Positions 11,531 through 24,278 are shown, numbered from the stretch's first letter. The stretch: 64,000 nucleotides of DNA from Procambarus clarkii (GCF_040958095.1 NC_091195.1:23644817-23708816); one strand, 5' to 3'. Translations and numbers: made by a program. The notes: a model not told the origin generated them from the sequence alone.

Positions 11531-12989
11531 AGGTGTGTGTGTGTTTGTTTTTAGAAACGTAAACAATGGAGGCACGTGAGCGAAAATAGCATGGCGAGGC
11601 AGTAGAAATACTTGCTTCCCGTATCTGATGATATTACATTCAATCAGTTCTATTCAATCAATGTATTCAGTTAAGTTCATATATTGTTACCTCCGGTCCA
11701 TCCATTTATGTTAGGCCTTAACGTTAGACTCAGTTCCTTCAAATATCAGAATGCGTAATATTACTTTAGACAAGGTATCTGCCTTAGTCTATAGCTTTAC
11801 ATACAAATCTATATTATTGAAGTCAAAATATTTGAATCCCGTCATAACTTTAGTATATCATCAAGCGTGACACAGTTCGTGCCACACTTGAGACAATGGA
11901 TGTGGAAACTTTTACAATTATATTAACTTTAGATAGAACATCAGATGTTTTACGTACTTGAAAACGTATAATATTGTACGTATTAATGATTTATAATTTT
12001 GACAATGTGTAAAATACTGTAATTCAACTTATGCATAACTATATACAATCACCAACCATAGGAGCTAACTAGGCCTAACCAAGGCGAAACTAGGTTCTTA
12101 AAACATGTTTTAATGAATAAAGAATGAACCTACCATGTACGTCCAAACGTCAATGTTCCTCAATGCATTGCTTGGTCAAGTTTAGTACATATTATACCTT
12201 GGATAATATTTATATGTAATGGGTTAGAATGTCACCTCGACTATACTGATGCAAGAAGTATTTTTGATACTAACTGACTAGCAGGCAACCCGTGTTGCAG
12301 CCAAGACCAGCCACCTGCAAAAGTGCTCTCATAAAGATGTAAGTCTCCACATTGGTCGAAGACACGGTGAGAAGTTTACTATTAAGGAGAGAACAGCGCT
12401 TATCAGTACACATTTCCTTCGACCGATCCTACACATTTGTAAAACAGATAATATGCTTTTGAGTTGATGATTTACTTGTATTAAGATATTTTGTACATGA
12501 CTTACTTCTATTAGGCTATTAAATTTATTATTAACTTGTACTAAGCTGCTGTATTTACGAATAATTTTACATTCTAAAATAATTTATAAATTAAATTCTA
12601 AAATAATTAAAATTTCCAGCCAATCCAACAAAACTGTCTTAAATATTTTAATGCACAGTATTAAAGCAAGAAAACTTACATCAGTAGAACAAAATGTGAA
12701 CATTGTTGACTGAAACAGTTCATTTGTGTAAGTCTGATCAAACATACTTGCTATAAGTACTATCATTATTGGAGAATGGACTGTGAAATTATGAATTAGG
12801 AAAATTGATAATTAAGATATTGTGTGTTTATTGGGACTAAGCATTTGCCTGCAGGTTGCATGAAAAAAAATTACTGAACTAAATAAACCGATTTAAACAA
12901 TGAAAACAGTATTGTTGACTTGCGGTAACAATTAATGTCTTTTGGATGTTGTGTCCTGTAAGAGACGAATCCTGTTTATGAATGTTCAC
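11531..12989. other. A/T-rich spacer, no gene recognised
   Basis: No exon-like frame, family motif or tandem repeat was identified. A short motif near 12280 (actagcaggcaacccgtgtt) resembles the one at 7039-7070 and may mark a dispersed repeat edge. Confidence 0.45.
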
Positions 12990-14180
12990 AAAGTTACGTA
13001 ACCCGTAAATTATGTTCCTGTAGGTAATGTTCCCTGAGTTATGTTACCTATAAGGTATGTTACCTGTATGTTACATTCCTGTAAGTTATGTTCCCTGTAA
13101 CTTATGTTACCTGTAACTTATATTACCTGTAAGTTTTGTTATCTGTAACTTATGTTAACTGTATGTTATATTCAATACAAGTTAGGGTCCTTGTAAGTTA
13201 TGTTACCTGTACGTTATGTTCCATGTAAATTATGTTCCCTGTATATTATGTTACCTGTAAGTTATGTTACCTGTTACTTATGTTACCTGTAAGTTATGTT
13301 ACTTGTAAGTTATGTTACCTGTAAGTTATGTTACCTGGACCTTATGTTACCTGTAAGTTATATTCCACGTAAATTTTGTTCTCGGTATGTTATGTTCCCA
13401 ATAAGTAATGTTCCCTATAAGTTGTATTCCATGTAAGTTATGTTCCCTGTAAGTTATATTCCATGTAAGTTATGTTTCCTGTAAGCTATGTTCCCTATAA
13501 GTTGTATTCCATGTAAGTTATGTTACCTGTAAGCTATGTTCCCTATAAGTTGTATTCCATGTAAGTTATGTTCCATGTAAGTTATATTCCATGCAAGTTA
13601 TGTCACCTTTAAGTTACGCTCTCTATTAGTTATATTCCATGTAAGTTATGTTCCCTGTAAGTTATGCTCCCTATAAGTTATGTTCATTGTAAGTTATGTT
13701 CCCTGAAAGTTATGTCCCCTGAAAGTTATATTCCCTGTAAGTTATGTCACATGTAAGTTGAATTCCTTGTAAGTTATACTCCCTGTAAGTTATGTTACTT
13801 TAATTTATGTATCCTTTAAGTTATATTCCTATAAGTTATGTATCCTGTAAGTTATGGTCCCTGTAAGTTATGTACCAGGTAATTAACGTTCCTGAAAGTT
13901 ATGTTTCTTGTAAGGTATGTTCCCTGTAGGTAATAATCCTTGTAAGTTATGTTCCTGAAGGTTGTGTATCCTTTAAGTTACCTTCATGTAAGTTATGTTC
14001 CAGTAAGTTACGTTCCTGTAAGTTATGTTCCTGTAAGTTGGGCATCCTTTAAGTTACGTTCCTGTAAGTTACGTTCCAGTAAGTTACGTTCCTGTAAGTT
14101 ATATATACTGTAGGTAATACTCCTTGCAAGTTATGTTCCATGTAAGTTATCTTCCTGTAAGTTATGTATCCTGTAAGTTA
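12990..14180. repeat. ~16-bp minisatellite rich in GTAAGT
   Basis: About 70 variable copies of gtaagttatgttacct or gtaagttatgttccct, with some 15- to 18-bp variants. Divergence is moderate, highest at the right end. Most units contain gtaagtt, which matches the intronic side of a metazoan 5' splice site. No coding potential. Confidence 0.95.
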
Positions 14181-14834
14181 AAGTAGCTGTGATAGATGAT
14201 CTATCGCTATCCAGCAAAAACATGCAGCCGTGAATGGACCTTGATCTACTGCTATTTGATCTTCACTGAATTCTTGTTTTGAATAATTTGCCTCACTGTA
14301 TAGCTCCCTGACAACCTGTCATCCAAATATGATAGAATCTATAGCCGCTATAGATAGAGTGTACAAAATATTAACTGTTACACACAGACAAAATCCACGT
14401 TTTGTAACATTTATTTTGTAGAGGGCACGAGAAATTTGGCCACAACCAAACCTAACTTTTTCTAGTAATGTACATATGTGTACTAAACTAGGCCTAAGAT
14501 TGTGTTCAACCTAGTATTGCTTATCAAGGCCTAGGACAGTCTAGGCTGTTTCAGTTTTTGTTATGTCATTTAGGATTCCAATTTTACATAATGTGAACTT
14601 TTTCTGAGTACAACAGTTTATATTTTGTATATTCCATCCGCAGTAGCTATAGATACTATAATTTCTGGAGGATGGCGTTGTGAAACAGTAACCTAATGGA
14701 CAGTGTAAAATTATTTTCCTCCTTCTATTAATTTTGTTTATAACTATTAGTTTATTCGTCTTTTGTTCACAGTCTCAGGAATTTATTTAATAAAAGCTGA
14801 AAATCGGCCATTAGCCAAGGTATCAACAAGCGCT
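14181..14834. other. Spacer, no gene recognised
   Basis: Unique-looking A/T-rich sequence between two minisatellites. No open frame longer than about 60 codons and no family motif were seen. Confidence 0.45.
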
Positions 14835-15716
14835 GAGCCATATGGCTGGAGCCCCCACCAGTTATTGGCTGAAGCATCACGAGCACTGAGCCATATGGCT
14901 GGAGCACCACCAGTTATTGACTGAAGCATCACGAGCACTGAGCCATATGGCTGGAGCACCACCAGTTACTGGCTGAAGCATCACGAGCACTGAGCCATAT
15001 GGCTGGAGCACCCACCAGTTACTGGCTGAAGCATCACGAGCACTGAGCCATATGGCTGGAGCACCACCAGTTACTGGCTGAAGCATCACGAGCACTGAGC
15101 CATATGGCTGGAGCACCATCAGTTACTGGCTGAAGCATCACGAGCACTGAGCCATATGGCTGGAGCACCACCAGTTACTGGCTGAAGCATCACGAGCACT
15201 GAGCCATATGGCTGGAGCACTACCAGTTACTGGCTGAAGCATCACGAGCACTGAGCCATATGGCCGGAGCACCACCAGTTACTGGCTGAAGCATCACGAG
15301 CACTGAGCCATATAGCTGGAGCACTACCAGTTACTGGCTGAAGCATCACGAGCACTGAGCCATATGGCCGGAGCACCACCAGTTACTGGCTGAAGCATCA
15401 CGAGCACTGAGCCATATGGCCGGAGCACCACCAGTTACTGGCTGAAGCATCACGAGCACTGAGCCATATGGCTGGAACACCTCCAGTTACTGGCTGAAGC
15501 ATCACGAGCACTGAGCCATATGGCTGGAGCACCACCAGTTACTGGCTGAAGCATCACGAGCACTGAGCCATATGGCTGAAGCACCATCAGTTACTGGCTG
15601 AAGTATCACGAGCACTGAGCCATATGGCTGGAGCACCACCAGTTTCTGGCTGAAGCATCACGAGCACTGAGCCATATGGCTGGAGCACCACCAGTTACTT
15701 GCTGAAGTATCACGAT
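14835..15716. repeat. 52-bp minisatellite
   Basis: About 17 highly similar copies of a 52-bp unit containing gagccatatggctggagcac, caccagttactggctgaag and catcacgagcact. Substitutions such as ggccgg for ggctgg recur in several units. The array ends sharply at a 9-bp inverted repeat (tgcgtcgcg at 15716 and cgcgacgca at 15750). Confidence 0.97.
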
Positions 15717-16650
15717 GCGTCGCGTATACGTCAGCAGAAACTTGATGGACGCGACGCAGCCGAATATCAGCAGTAGCAATTGTATAAATATTTAAATAAA
15801 TGTGTCTGGATCTTAACTATGATTTGAGAAATTCCTTTTCAAAGAGATGAGTTACCTACGTTGGTCTCACAGTAAAAGTATTATGCTGAATTTATATGAA
15901 AAAGAACAGGTAATTTTAGCATCAATGTTGGGCAAACAGTGCATTGTTCAAGCTACTTAGCAACAAAAAGATAAAAATGCCAAAGATGCAATGAGAGAAC
16001 CATTGAAAGCTTTTCTCATACAAATTTAACAAATTACCATTAATTAGTCCTACTATCCAAAATCCTACACTTAAAAGATGTGTTATAGATCATAGTCAAA
16101 TTAATTTCCTTCAACAAAAAACTTAGTTCAGATGTACAGCATACAGAAAGTTTAGTTTAGTCCAAGACTACAAGACTAACTATATTTGGTGGTGGGTCAG
16201 TAAGCTAGCTTGTGGCACGGTTTAAGAACAATCCAAAGGTTGATAGGTGTAAAGCCCAACACCAAAAACTTGGTTAACTTACATATCAAACATATGACCA
16301 TAGATGATACTGCCAAGAAGGGTGGCGAGTTGGCTTGCTGCTTGAGTGGTAGAGTACAGAGGTCTCCGATCACAAACCTGGTCCCACTGATATACAACTC
16401 GTTTAGTCTCGGTTATAATCCTTGTAATAAATGTATTCCTAATATCCTTGACATTCTTATGTTGTCTCATTCTGACGCATGGGTCATCTTAGCCTCTAAA
16501 CTAACAACAGTACTGTATTCAACAACTTCAGTGATATATGTAAATAATATTTCAAGCTAACACCAAGTCAGCAAGCTGATGGGTTTACTACTATCAACCC
16601 GCTCATTTGAATGGAACACTGCATTTGGACGTCAAAATCCCAAACGTACA
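15717..16650. other. Spacer, no gene recognised
   Basis: A/T-rich. A 116-codon frame on + at 16210-16560 resembles nothing I know and lacks clear initiation or splice context, so it was not annotated as a gene. Confidence 0.4.
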
Positions 16651-16654
16651 AATA

Positions 16655-16870
16655 AAAGGGTGCTAAAAATCTTAGCGACTCACAAACATTATCCAGAGAC
16701 ATTTCAGTAGCCATACACAGACTCAGACTTGGCTACAAGTGCTGCTGGGAGGTATAATAAACCCAATTGTTAAAGAGTGTCTTATCTGTGGTACAAATGC
16801 AGAGGCGCCTCTATTGCATTACTTACTGGAATGTAAAGCAACTCATCTACTCAGACCCTAACCCACACAC
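16655..16870 (+). mobile_element. LINE ORF2 C-terminal CCHC fragment
   Basis: Frameshifted + strand translation gives SRDISVAIHRLRLGYKC and then ECLICGTNAEAPLLHYLLEC. This matches the region after the RNase H domain in I/Jockey-type ORF2: a conserved 'RLRLGH' segment followed by a C-x2-C...H-x4-C zinc motif. It is truncated on both sides and broken, and probably belongs to a different insertion from the RT piece that follows. Confidence 0.65.
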
Positions 16871-16889
16871 ATTAAATTATGAAATTAAA

Positions 16890-17570
16890 AAATACAATTT
16901 TGGATGTCAACCGACCAACTCACACTAAACATAGAAAAGACCTACTACATCATATTTGGAAGCAAATCAACAAATGCAATTCAGCTTCAGATAGACAATG
17001 TTAACATCAGCAATGAAAATGATGGAAAGTTCCTTGGCCTATACATAGACAAGATATTTAACTTCAGCACCCACATACAACACATAACCAAGAAAGTCTC
17101 AAAAAACGGTTGGAGTTTTCTTTAAAATCAGATATTATGTTCCAAACTCTGCTCTCCTCTCACTATACTATGCGCTAATCTAGCCCTATCTTACAGATGG
17201 TATCAGCATGGGGTTCACCCACTGCAAACTACCTCAAGCCAATCATCACTCAGCAAAAATCTTCTATCAGAACAATAACAAACTGTGCTCTCAGACAACA
17301 CTCAGCGCCCCCTTGTTTAAATCCCTAAACATGATAAACATAAAATCACTCCACACATTCTCTTGTGCCATTTACATTTACAAAACCCTGTTCTTAAATG
17401 CAAACCCTGTTCTGAAACACTTCCTAGACAGATGTAATAAAATCCATAATCACCACACCTGAAATAAATATCTCTTTGATGTCCCTACAGTCAAACTTAA
17501 TCTGTGTATACACTATGCAAATAAAGGGACCTAGTCTATGGAACTCATTCATTAACGGACTGAAAAGCTG
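16890..17570 (+). mobile_element. LINE RT C-terminal fragment
   Basis: Translation includes LNIEKTYYIIFGSK, FLGLYIDK, HIQHITKKVSK and, after a shift, KIRYYVPNSALLSLYYALI, SAWGSPTANYLKPI and LKSLHTFSCAIYIYK. These are thumb and C-terminal blocks of a non-LTR RT. The same family recurs at 33.9-34.6 kb, sharing ITKKVSK and KIRYYVP. Multiple frameshifts and stops are present. At about 17570 it abuts a different LINE in the opposite orientation. Confidence 0.75.
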
Positions 17571-19406
17571 TCCAACTTTTGTTGGACAACTCCGCCTAGG
17601 GGGGTCCCGAGTACCATATTCATTGTTGTTGAGACTGCTCCATTGAAGCAAACCTTGGCTTTCCTCCCTGTGAGGTAGTCTTCAACCCATTTCATGAGTC
17701 TCCCCTTGACACCCATGTATGCAAGCTTGTCCAGGATTGCAATCCCCTGCGCTTTGTCGAAGGTTCCTTTGATATCAACAAATACAGAGTACTTAGCTGT
17801 GGCATTAGCCAAGTAATTAACTATACGATTTGTTGTGCTCTGTCCTATAACAAATCTATTGACCCCCTCCCCTAGCCTGCCTATTTTGTGCAACAGTCGG
17901 TTTAGGATGATCTTTTCAAGCATCTTGCAAGTGCATGACATGAGACTGATAGGTTTGTAATTACCAGGGTCATTGGGCTTCGGTACGGGAACAATTATTG
18001 TGTGTTTCCATTGTGTGGGCATCACACCACTTATGAAGGACTTGTTAAATAGGTTGAGTAGTGGATTCCTAGTCACTTCACACAGTGCATTGAGTATGTC
18101 GTAGGTGACGCCGTCTTCACCAGGTGCAGTACTTTTACTCTTTTTCATAGCGCCCTTACTTCCTTGGCAGTGATTTGTTGCCCATACTCATCATCGCTAG
18201 CCTGTGCTCTTGTTATCCTAAATCTTCTGTCATTATGTCGCAGGAGCTGTTCCCTGCTGATTTCTGCAGTGAGGGAGGAGAAGGATGCTGTATCACTCCA
18301 CTTGTGAATTACTTCCTCAGCCTTACCCTTGGGGTCTTTGTGAGTCGCAAGCCGGGTTCTGCCCCCCTTACTTATCTGAATTTTTGATCACACTCGTCTT
18401 GCAGATGTTTCTCGTTCAATGGAGCTAGTAAAGTCAAGCCACTGTCTTTCCCGCTCTTTAATCTTCTCTTCCATGGCTACTTGACACACAGTTTTAAACA
18501 GCTCTTGGTTGCTTTCAGTGGGATGTCTCCGTTACTCTCTACTCATGCTCTTACATTTGCATTGAGCATCTTTATGTAATTGTTCTCATACCATTGTATT
18601 TTCTTCCTCTGAAGGGTACTTCGCCCAGTCGTACGACACGGAACTCTGAGACAGCTCTCAATTAGGTTATAAATGTTATCAACAATTGTATCAATATCTT
18701 CTGGGATTTGGTATTCCGTGAACCAGTCACTCATCCTGTTTATGAAGTGCGGCCTCATATCCGGTCCTAGTGATAACCTTTTTCTTTTATTTATCTCTTT
18801 CCTTCTCTTAATCATGTCGACGGTGGTAATCAGTGCCCAGTGGTCACTACATAGACTGTGTACTGGCATCCGTATCCTGTGCATTCAGCAGAAGAGCATA
18901 GTCCAATCTTCTTCATCTGAAGTGGGTTGGCTGTTAATCTCTCAGGACCCTAAGATTTTCATTTCTTCTAACATAGAGTAACAGTTTCCGTCCATTGACA
19001 TTGGGCTGATGACAGTTGGCACCAAAGTGTGGATGCCTGGCATTAAGGTCACCGACCAGCAAGGTAGGTTCCTTGCTGGTCGGTTCAGGGTAGGTTCCTT
19101 CATTAACAAATTCAGGTAGTGTGTCAAGGTCAAGTTTATTCTTTGGCACATATAGGTTGATTATATGTAGGGCATTATTGTTTAAGTGTAGGGGTTACCT
19201 CCCAGTGATTCATATTCATTCCTTATGTGGAGGTCATCAATAATCTGTGCGGGAATGTTGTTATTTACTAAAGTGATGAGGCCCCGTTTCCTTTCCCTTA
19301 AGGGCAGGGAGTACTTGCGTACTTGCGCCCCTTTCCTTTGTTCGCCTTCCCCTTCCTTGTTCATTCTCCCCCTCCCCCGTTGCCTCATCTCCCCCTTCTT
19401 CCCCAT
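17552..19406 (-). mobile_element. Degenerate LINE ORF2: AP endonuclease plus partial RT
   Basis: On the minus strand four frames follow one another. The first (19406-19182) includes GLITLVNNNIPAQIIDDLHI, an endonuclease N-terminal block. The second (19149-18934) contains LLVGDLNARHP, the GDxNA metal-binding motif. The third (18884-18543) contains SDHWAL, the SDH motif ending the APE domain. The fourth (18148-17552) contains TAPGEDGVTYDIL, VPKPNDPGNYKPISL, VFVDIKGTFDKA and GTPLGGVV, which are RT fingers and palm up to motif B. The YADD motif and everything downstream are missing. Three or more frame changes make it inactive. The family resembles Jockey-type LINEs. Confidence 0.85.
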
Positions 19407-20397
19407 GGAGCCTTAGGCGAGTAAAGTGTCCCTTCCCGTATCTTGTATAAGACAAGCTGGAACTTATTTCATCAAATTCTGTGAACACAGCTCGCTGTGG
19501 GCCAGGTCTGGTGTTTGTCGCCAACTACAAAGAGGACTTGTTCCTTCGGGCTGCTGGGTACAGCTGACACGACTCTATGGGCATTTCATGTATCTTTCAA
19601 GCAGACCTGGAAGGTGATTGGCTGTAGATAGGTGCCAAGCCCTTACTGGCCCTTGAGAGCCAGACCTCAGGCCTAGTTTTTAAATGATTGGCAGTAGCCA
19701 AAAAGAATGGGAGAAGCCCAGGCGCTGTATTAGTTGTCGGAGGAGCTATCCTTCCAATGGCAACCTTGTGATCAAATTTTAAGTTAGTGTGTCTTCGGGA
19801 CAGGTCCAAGGGACCTGAGGGAGAGATCCATTCAACATCTGTGGCCGGTAATTGCAGGATAAGGTAAGGTGCTCTTGAGAACTCATGTTCCATCAGTGAT
19901 ATACCATTGCCTCGTAGGACTTAATTACAGCATGGATATAAATACGTGTCTTTTGTTAAATATAGTGCTGAGTAATGTATTTTGGTGTTTAGATATTTTC
20001 ACTCCCTTTTTTGTTTCTTATCTGAGTCGTTATATTTCTGGTTTACATGCTGTACTGGAAGTCCCCTATGTTCTCCTCCATTTAATGGCAATAAAAGTTG
20101 CTCTTGAATCTAAACAAGTAAAGTAAAGAATGTTCTATAAATTAATTCCCAAGCAGTATTGCCAAGATTCTTACGCCCTTCGAGTTCATAATTATTGATT
20201 TCTGTCCATCCTAGGAGATCAGTAATGCAGGCACATTCAGGTTTCAGGTTCAGGAAGGTGGTAGCAGCCGTAAGTTAAGTTTTTATTTAATTGAAATAAA
20301 TAAAATCTCTTTATTGTAGCTTCCACCATTTAATGTTTCAGTTTAACAGTTAGCTGGGAGTTCAGTGAGGATCGCAGTGATCCTGACAGGATACTTA
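19407..20397. other. Spacer, no gene recognised
   Basis: Probably includes decayed LINE sequence. Minus-strand frames at 19261-19893 look like low-complexity linker rather than a recognised domain. No exon or repeat motif was supported. Confidence 0.4.
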
Positions 20398-21230
20398 AAC
20401 CAAATTGCTGGAGTACCCCAGGGCTCAGTTCTCTCAGTACAACGACCCTATATATACGCTACATAAATGACATTCCGAACCCATGATACTGGACCTCTAT
20501 GACCCTCCGTTATGATGACGACGTAATCCAACTGATCTCTTGATACTCGATTGACACCCTCACCCGCAAAGCACAGGAAGAAATACACAAAGTAACCTTC
20601 TGGGAAAATGACTGGCGGATGAAAACAAACCCTAACAAATCCAAAATCATCCACTTCTTCTATAACAAACGACAAGAGCCAGCCCCACTAAACCTTTACT
20701 CACAATCATCTGACCCAGCCAACATCATGAGAGCAAACAACATCAGTCTTGGGCCTAACATTAGACCACAACCGCCGCTTACACACACACATAACATCTA
20801 AAAAAGTCATATCCTCAAAAGCTCTAAAAACTCTTCCCCCTTAGACACGCCTCCCAAGCCACCAAACTCTACCTTTACAAGACACTCATTCTCCCACTCC
20901 TTACATACACACCCAGCCCACTATCACTCGCAAAACCAACAAATAACAGAAACTCCAAGGCACCCAGAACAGGGCCCCGAGATGGGTGTTCGACACTCAC
21001 TGGCAGGACTTCACCACTAGTGAAGCTCTGCACGGATGGGCGAACACCCCGTCACTGAACATGGTCTGGGACAACATGGGGAAAAACAGATCACAAGAAG
21101 TCACACCTTTCACAACAACTACGACACTTTCCTCAGAAACACCCCTCAGTAGATCTAGAAATATGCACAACCTGTTTAACCTGATCTACGACTCACCCCC
21201 TGCTCCTATATTCCAATGACACTCGCCTCC
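20398..21230 (+). mobile_element. Broken LINE RT (palm to C-terminus), + strand
   Basis: Frameshifted translation gives AGVPQGSVLS (motif B), TTLYIRYINDIPN, YDDDVIQLIS (motif C, normally YADD), FWENDWRMKTNPNKSKIIHF (thumb), YLYKTLILPLLTYT and QNRAPRWVFDTHW. The order matches a Jockey-like RT. It lies in the opposite orientation between the ORF1 piece (21.8-22.5 kb) and the ORF2 piece (17.6-19.4 kb) on the minus strand. That fits a later insertion between them, or a chance cluster. Confidence 0.75.
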
Positions 21231-21299
21231 TCTAAAACCACTCCTCAAAATATCTAGCTCCTAACTACCCCAGACTCCTTAACTCTTCTCCCCCTCTTT

Positions 21300-21462
21300 A
21301 GTGGAGGGGGGGAAGGTGCTAGCTTCCGTTTAGCAGTGACTCTGAGGGGGGGGGGGAGGAGAAGGTGTTAACTCCCGTTTAGCAGTGACTCTGAGGGTGG
21401 GGGGAGGAGAAGGTGTTAACTCCCGTTTAGCAGTGACTCTGAGGGTGGGGGGGGGGACACGA
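21300..21462. repeat. ~52-bp G-rich tandem repeat, three copies
   Basis: Three copies of cgtttagcagtgactctgag followed by a g-run of variable length and aggagaaggtgttaactcc. The long g-runs (up to 13 g) are prone to length error. The following ~300 bases to 21765 show nothing recognisable. Confidence 0.85.
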
Positions 21463-21765
21463 TGTTGACTAGTGGATCAAACCTCTGCTGGTGTGAGCCT
21501 CCAGGACTCACTCAGCTGAGGGCTGCTATCTCCGTGGGTGCGCTGAAAAGACGGAATGTTGTCACAAAATACCGACTCCTTGCTTCCATTGTTTAATACG
21601 GTCATAAAAACACGTAAACTCCATGCAGCTGGGTCTAGTCCTGGCACTTTATCTCAACCTAAAAACCCTTTCTCTCCCCCCTGCCCCCCCCCCTTAATTC
21701 TTCCCCCGTCCCCATTTACCCGCTCACCACATGGGGTACCTTGTCCTATATTTAATTCGTATCGA

Positions 21766-22505
21766 TTAAGGTAGAAATTGAGGTGTGGGTGGGTTCTCGG
21801 GAAGAGGAAGTGGTTGGAAGCCCTCAGGGATGGGGAAGTGGTGGTGGCTGGCTACACTGCTCGTGACCATGGCCCATGCCTGATTGCCCTCCTGACCCTG
21901 GGTTCTCCTATTCACTGATTGATCACTACACCAGACGGTTGCCGGTCTATTGTCCTGGTCTGGACCCTGGCTTGCTGCGGTACTGTCCACGGAGCCATTC
22001 CCGTCTCTGTTCACTGGTCCACCTGCGGCTTGATTCGGTGTTCCTCTCGAGCCCCGTCAATCAGGCCTCAAGGTGCAATAACTGTTCCAGGTATGGTGGG
22101 GGACTGCTTACAGTTGACACATTTAGGCATTACCCCGCCACCCTCACCCGGTGTAAGCTTAGCCAGACACTGCTTGGTGTCGTGAGAGCCACTGCAACAC
22201 TCACACCTAGTTGGGCGATCACATTGCCACGTTCTGTGATCCCACCGTTGACAGTTGCCACATAAAGATGGGCTGCCAATATACCTCTCCACCTTGCACG
22301 CCATCATGCCTGATAATTTAATGACTGGGGGCAGGTCTCCCTTCCAAAGAGTTATTGTTTGATTTTTGGGCAGTCCCTCTGGTCCAGTGTTGCGCCTGAC
22401 CCAGACAGTCTCTTCACAGTCCTCGAGATATTCCACTGCAACATGAATACTGTTGTCTTTGAGTATAATTTTAGTTGGTCTTGTCTGTGGGTTTGCTTCC
22501 AACAA
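21766..22505 (-). mobile_element. LINE ORF1 with zinc knuckles (fragment)
   Basis: The minus-strand frame 22505-22068 contains CGNCQRWDHRTWQC (C-x2-C-x4-H-x4-C), CECCSGSHDTKQC (C-x2-C-x3-H-x4-C) and the start of a third knuckle, CVNCK. It is preceded by a segment (TIPxxIKLSGMMACKVERY in outline) like the RNA-binding region upstream of knuckles in Jockey/I-type ORF1 proteins. A frame change near 22070 leads to a low-complexity tail frame ending near 21766. It may be the ORF1 half of the element whose ORF2 half lies at 17.6-19.4 kb on the same strand. The N-terminus is missing. Confidence 0.8.
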
Positions 22506-23027
22506 TTTAACATTCTTTCCTTGATGCTTATGGCTGGTCTATATGAAGAGCTTCACTGGTTAAGAGGCGAGATCAAAGACCTGAAGCCCAACCCCAGCAA
22601 TCACAATTAGGTGTGTACAGGGTCGTTACCGTCCCGTGGTTCTTGAGATGAAGTGCCTGTCTTCACACTGTACACCTGTCACCCGGCCTGACACACCCAC
22701 CGCGGTACACCTGTCACTCGGCCTGACACACCCACCGCGGTACACCTTTCACCTGTGCTGACACACACACACCCCGGTACACTTGTCACCCGTTTTAACA
22801 CACACACACACACACCAGTACATCTGTCACCCGTGCTGACACCCTCACACCGGTACACTTGTCTCCCGTGCTGACACACACACACCCCGGTACAATAGTC
22901 ACCCGTGGTGACACACAGCGGTACACCTGTTACCCGTGCTGACACACACACACACCCCAGTACACCTGTTACCCGTGCTGACACACACACACACCCCAGT
23001 ACACTTGTCACCCGTGCTGACACACAC

Positions 23028-24278
23028 AGGATTGATAGAATCCTTACAGGATTGATAGAATTCTACGATCAGGTGACAAAGATTAAACAAGAAAGAGAAG
23101 TGTGGGCGGACTGCATTTTTTTGGACTGTCGGAAAGCCTTTGACACAGTACCCCATAAAAGGTTGATGCATAAGCTAGAGAAACAGGCAGGAGTAACTGG
23201 TAGGGCGCTCCAGTGGATAAGGGAGTTCCTAAACAATAGGAAGCAGAGAGTTACAGTGAGGGGTGAGACCTCAGACTGGCGTGAAGTCACCAGTGGAGTC
23301 CCACAGGGCTCTGTACTTGGACCTATCCTGTTTCTGATATACGTAAATGATCTCCCAGAGGGTATAGACTCATTCCTCTCAATGTTTGCTGACGATGCCA
23401 AAATTATGAGAAGGATTAAGACAGAGGAGGACAGCTTGAGGCTTCAAGAAGACCTGGACAAGCTGCAGGAATGGTCGAACAACTTGCTGTTAGAGTTTAA
23501 TCCAAGCAAATGCAATGTAATGAAGATAGGGGTAGGAAGCAGGAGACCAGATACAAGGTATCACTTGGGAGATGAAATACTTCAAGAGTCCGAGAGAGAG
23601 AAAGACCTGGGGGTTATATCACGCCAGACCTGTCCCCTGATGCTCATATCAAGAGGATAACAGCAGCAGCATATGCCAGGTTGGCTAACATAAGAACGGC
23701 CTTTAGAAACTTGTGTAAGGAATCTTTCAGAACATTATATACCACATATGTCAGACCAATCCTGGAGTATGCGGCACCAGCATGGAGTCCATATCTAGTC
23801 AAGCATAAGACTAAAATGGAAAAGGTTCAAAGGTTTGCCACCAGACTAGTACCCGAGCTGAGAGGTATGAGCTACGAGGAGAGACTACGGGAATTAAACC
23901 TCACTTCGTTGGAAGACAGAAGAGTTAGGGGGACATGATAACCACATTCAAGATCCTCAAGGGAATTGACAGGGTTGATAAAGACAGGCTGTTTAACACA
24001 AGGGGCACACGCACTAGGGGACACAGGTGGAAACTGAGAGCCCAAATGAGCCACAGAGATATTAGAAAGAACTTTTTTAGTGTCAGAGTGGTTGACAAAT
24101 GGAATGCATTAGGAAGTGATGTGGTGGAGGCTGACTCCATACACAGTTTCAAGTGTAGATATGATAGAGCCCAATAGGCTCAGGAACCTGTACACCTGTT
24201 GATTGACAGTTGAGAGGCGGGACCAAAGAGCCAGAGCTCAACCCCCGCAAGCACTACTAGGTTAGTACAACTAGGTGA
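23028..24278 (+). mobile_element. LINE copy 1: RT domain to 3' tail (5'-truncated, two frameshifts)
   Basis: The best-preserved LINE here. RT motif A is in FLDCRKAFDTVPHKRL, motif B in SGVPQGSVLGPILFLIY, motif C is FADDAKI, and the thumb reads LLLEFNPSKCNVMKI. The C-terminus reads TTYVRPILEYAAPAWSPY and RFATRLVPELRGMSYEERL, ending SFKCRYDRAQ-stop near 24177. A frame change near 23621 and a one-base loss near 23931 break the ORF. The 3' tail follows (gagaggcgggaccaaagagc ... aactaggtgagtac). ORF1 and endonuclease are absent. The RT would have primed on nicked DNA (target-primed reverse transcription). It is CR1/Rex-like and sits inside the CA-rich array. Confidence 0.9.

Noticed and set aside
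16210..16560. 116-codon + strand frame as a small gene
   Set aside because: No similarity to a known family, no good start context and no splice evidence, and it lies among decayed LINE sequence.
23028..24278. Functional reverse transcriptase gene
   Set aside because: The frame is broken near 23621 and 23931, and ORF1, endonuclease and 5' end are absent.
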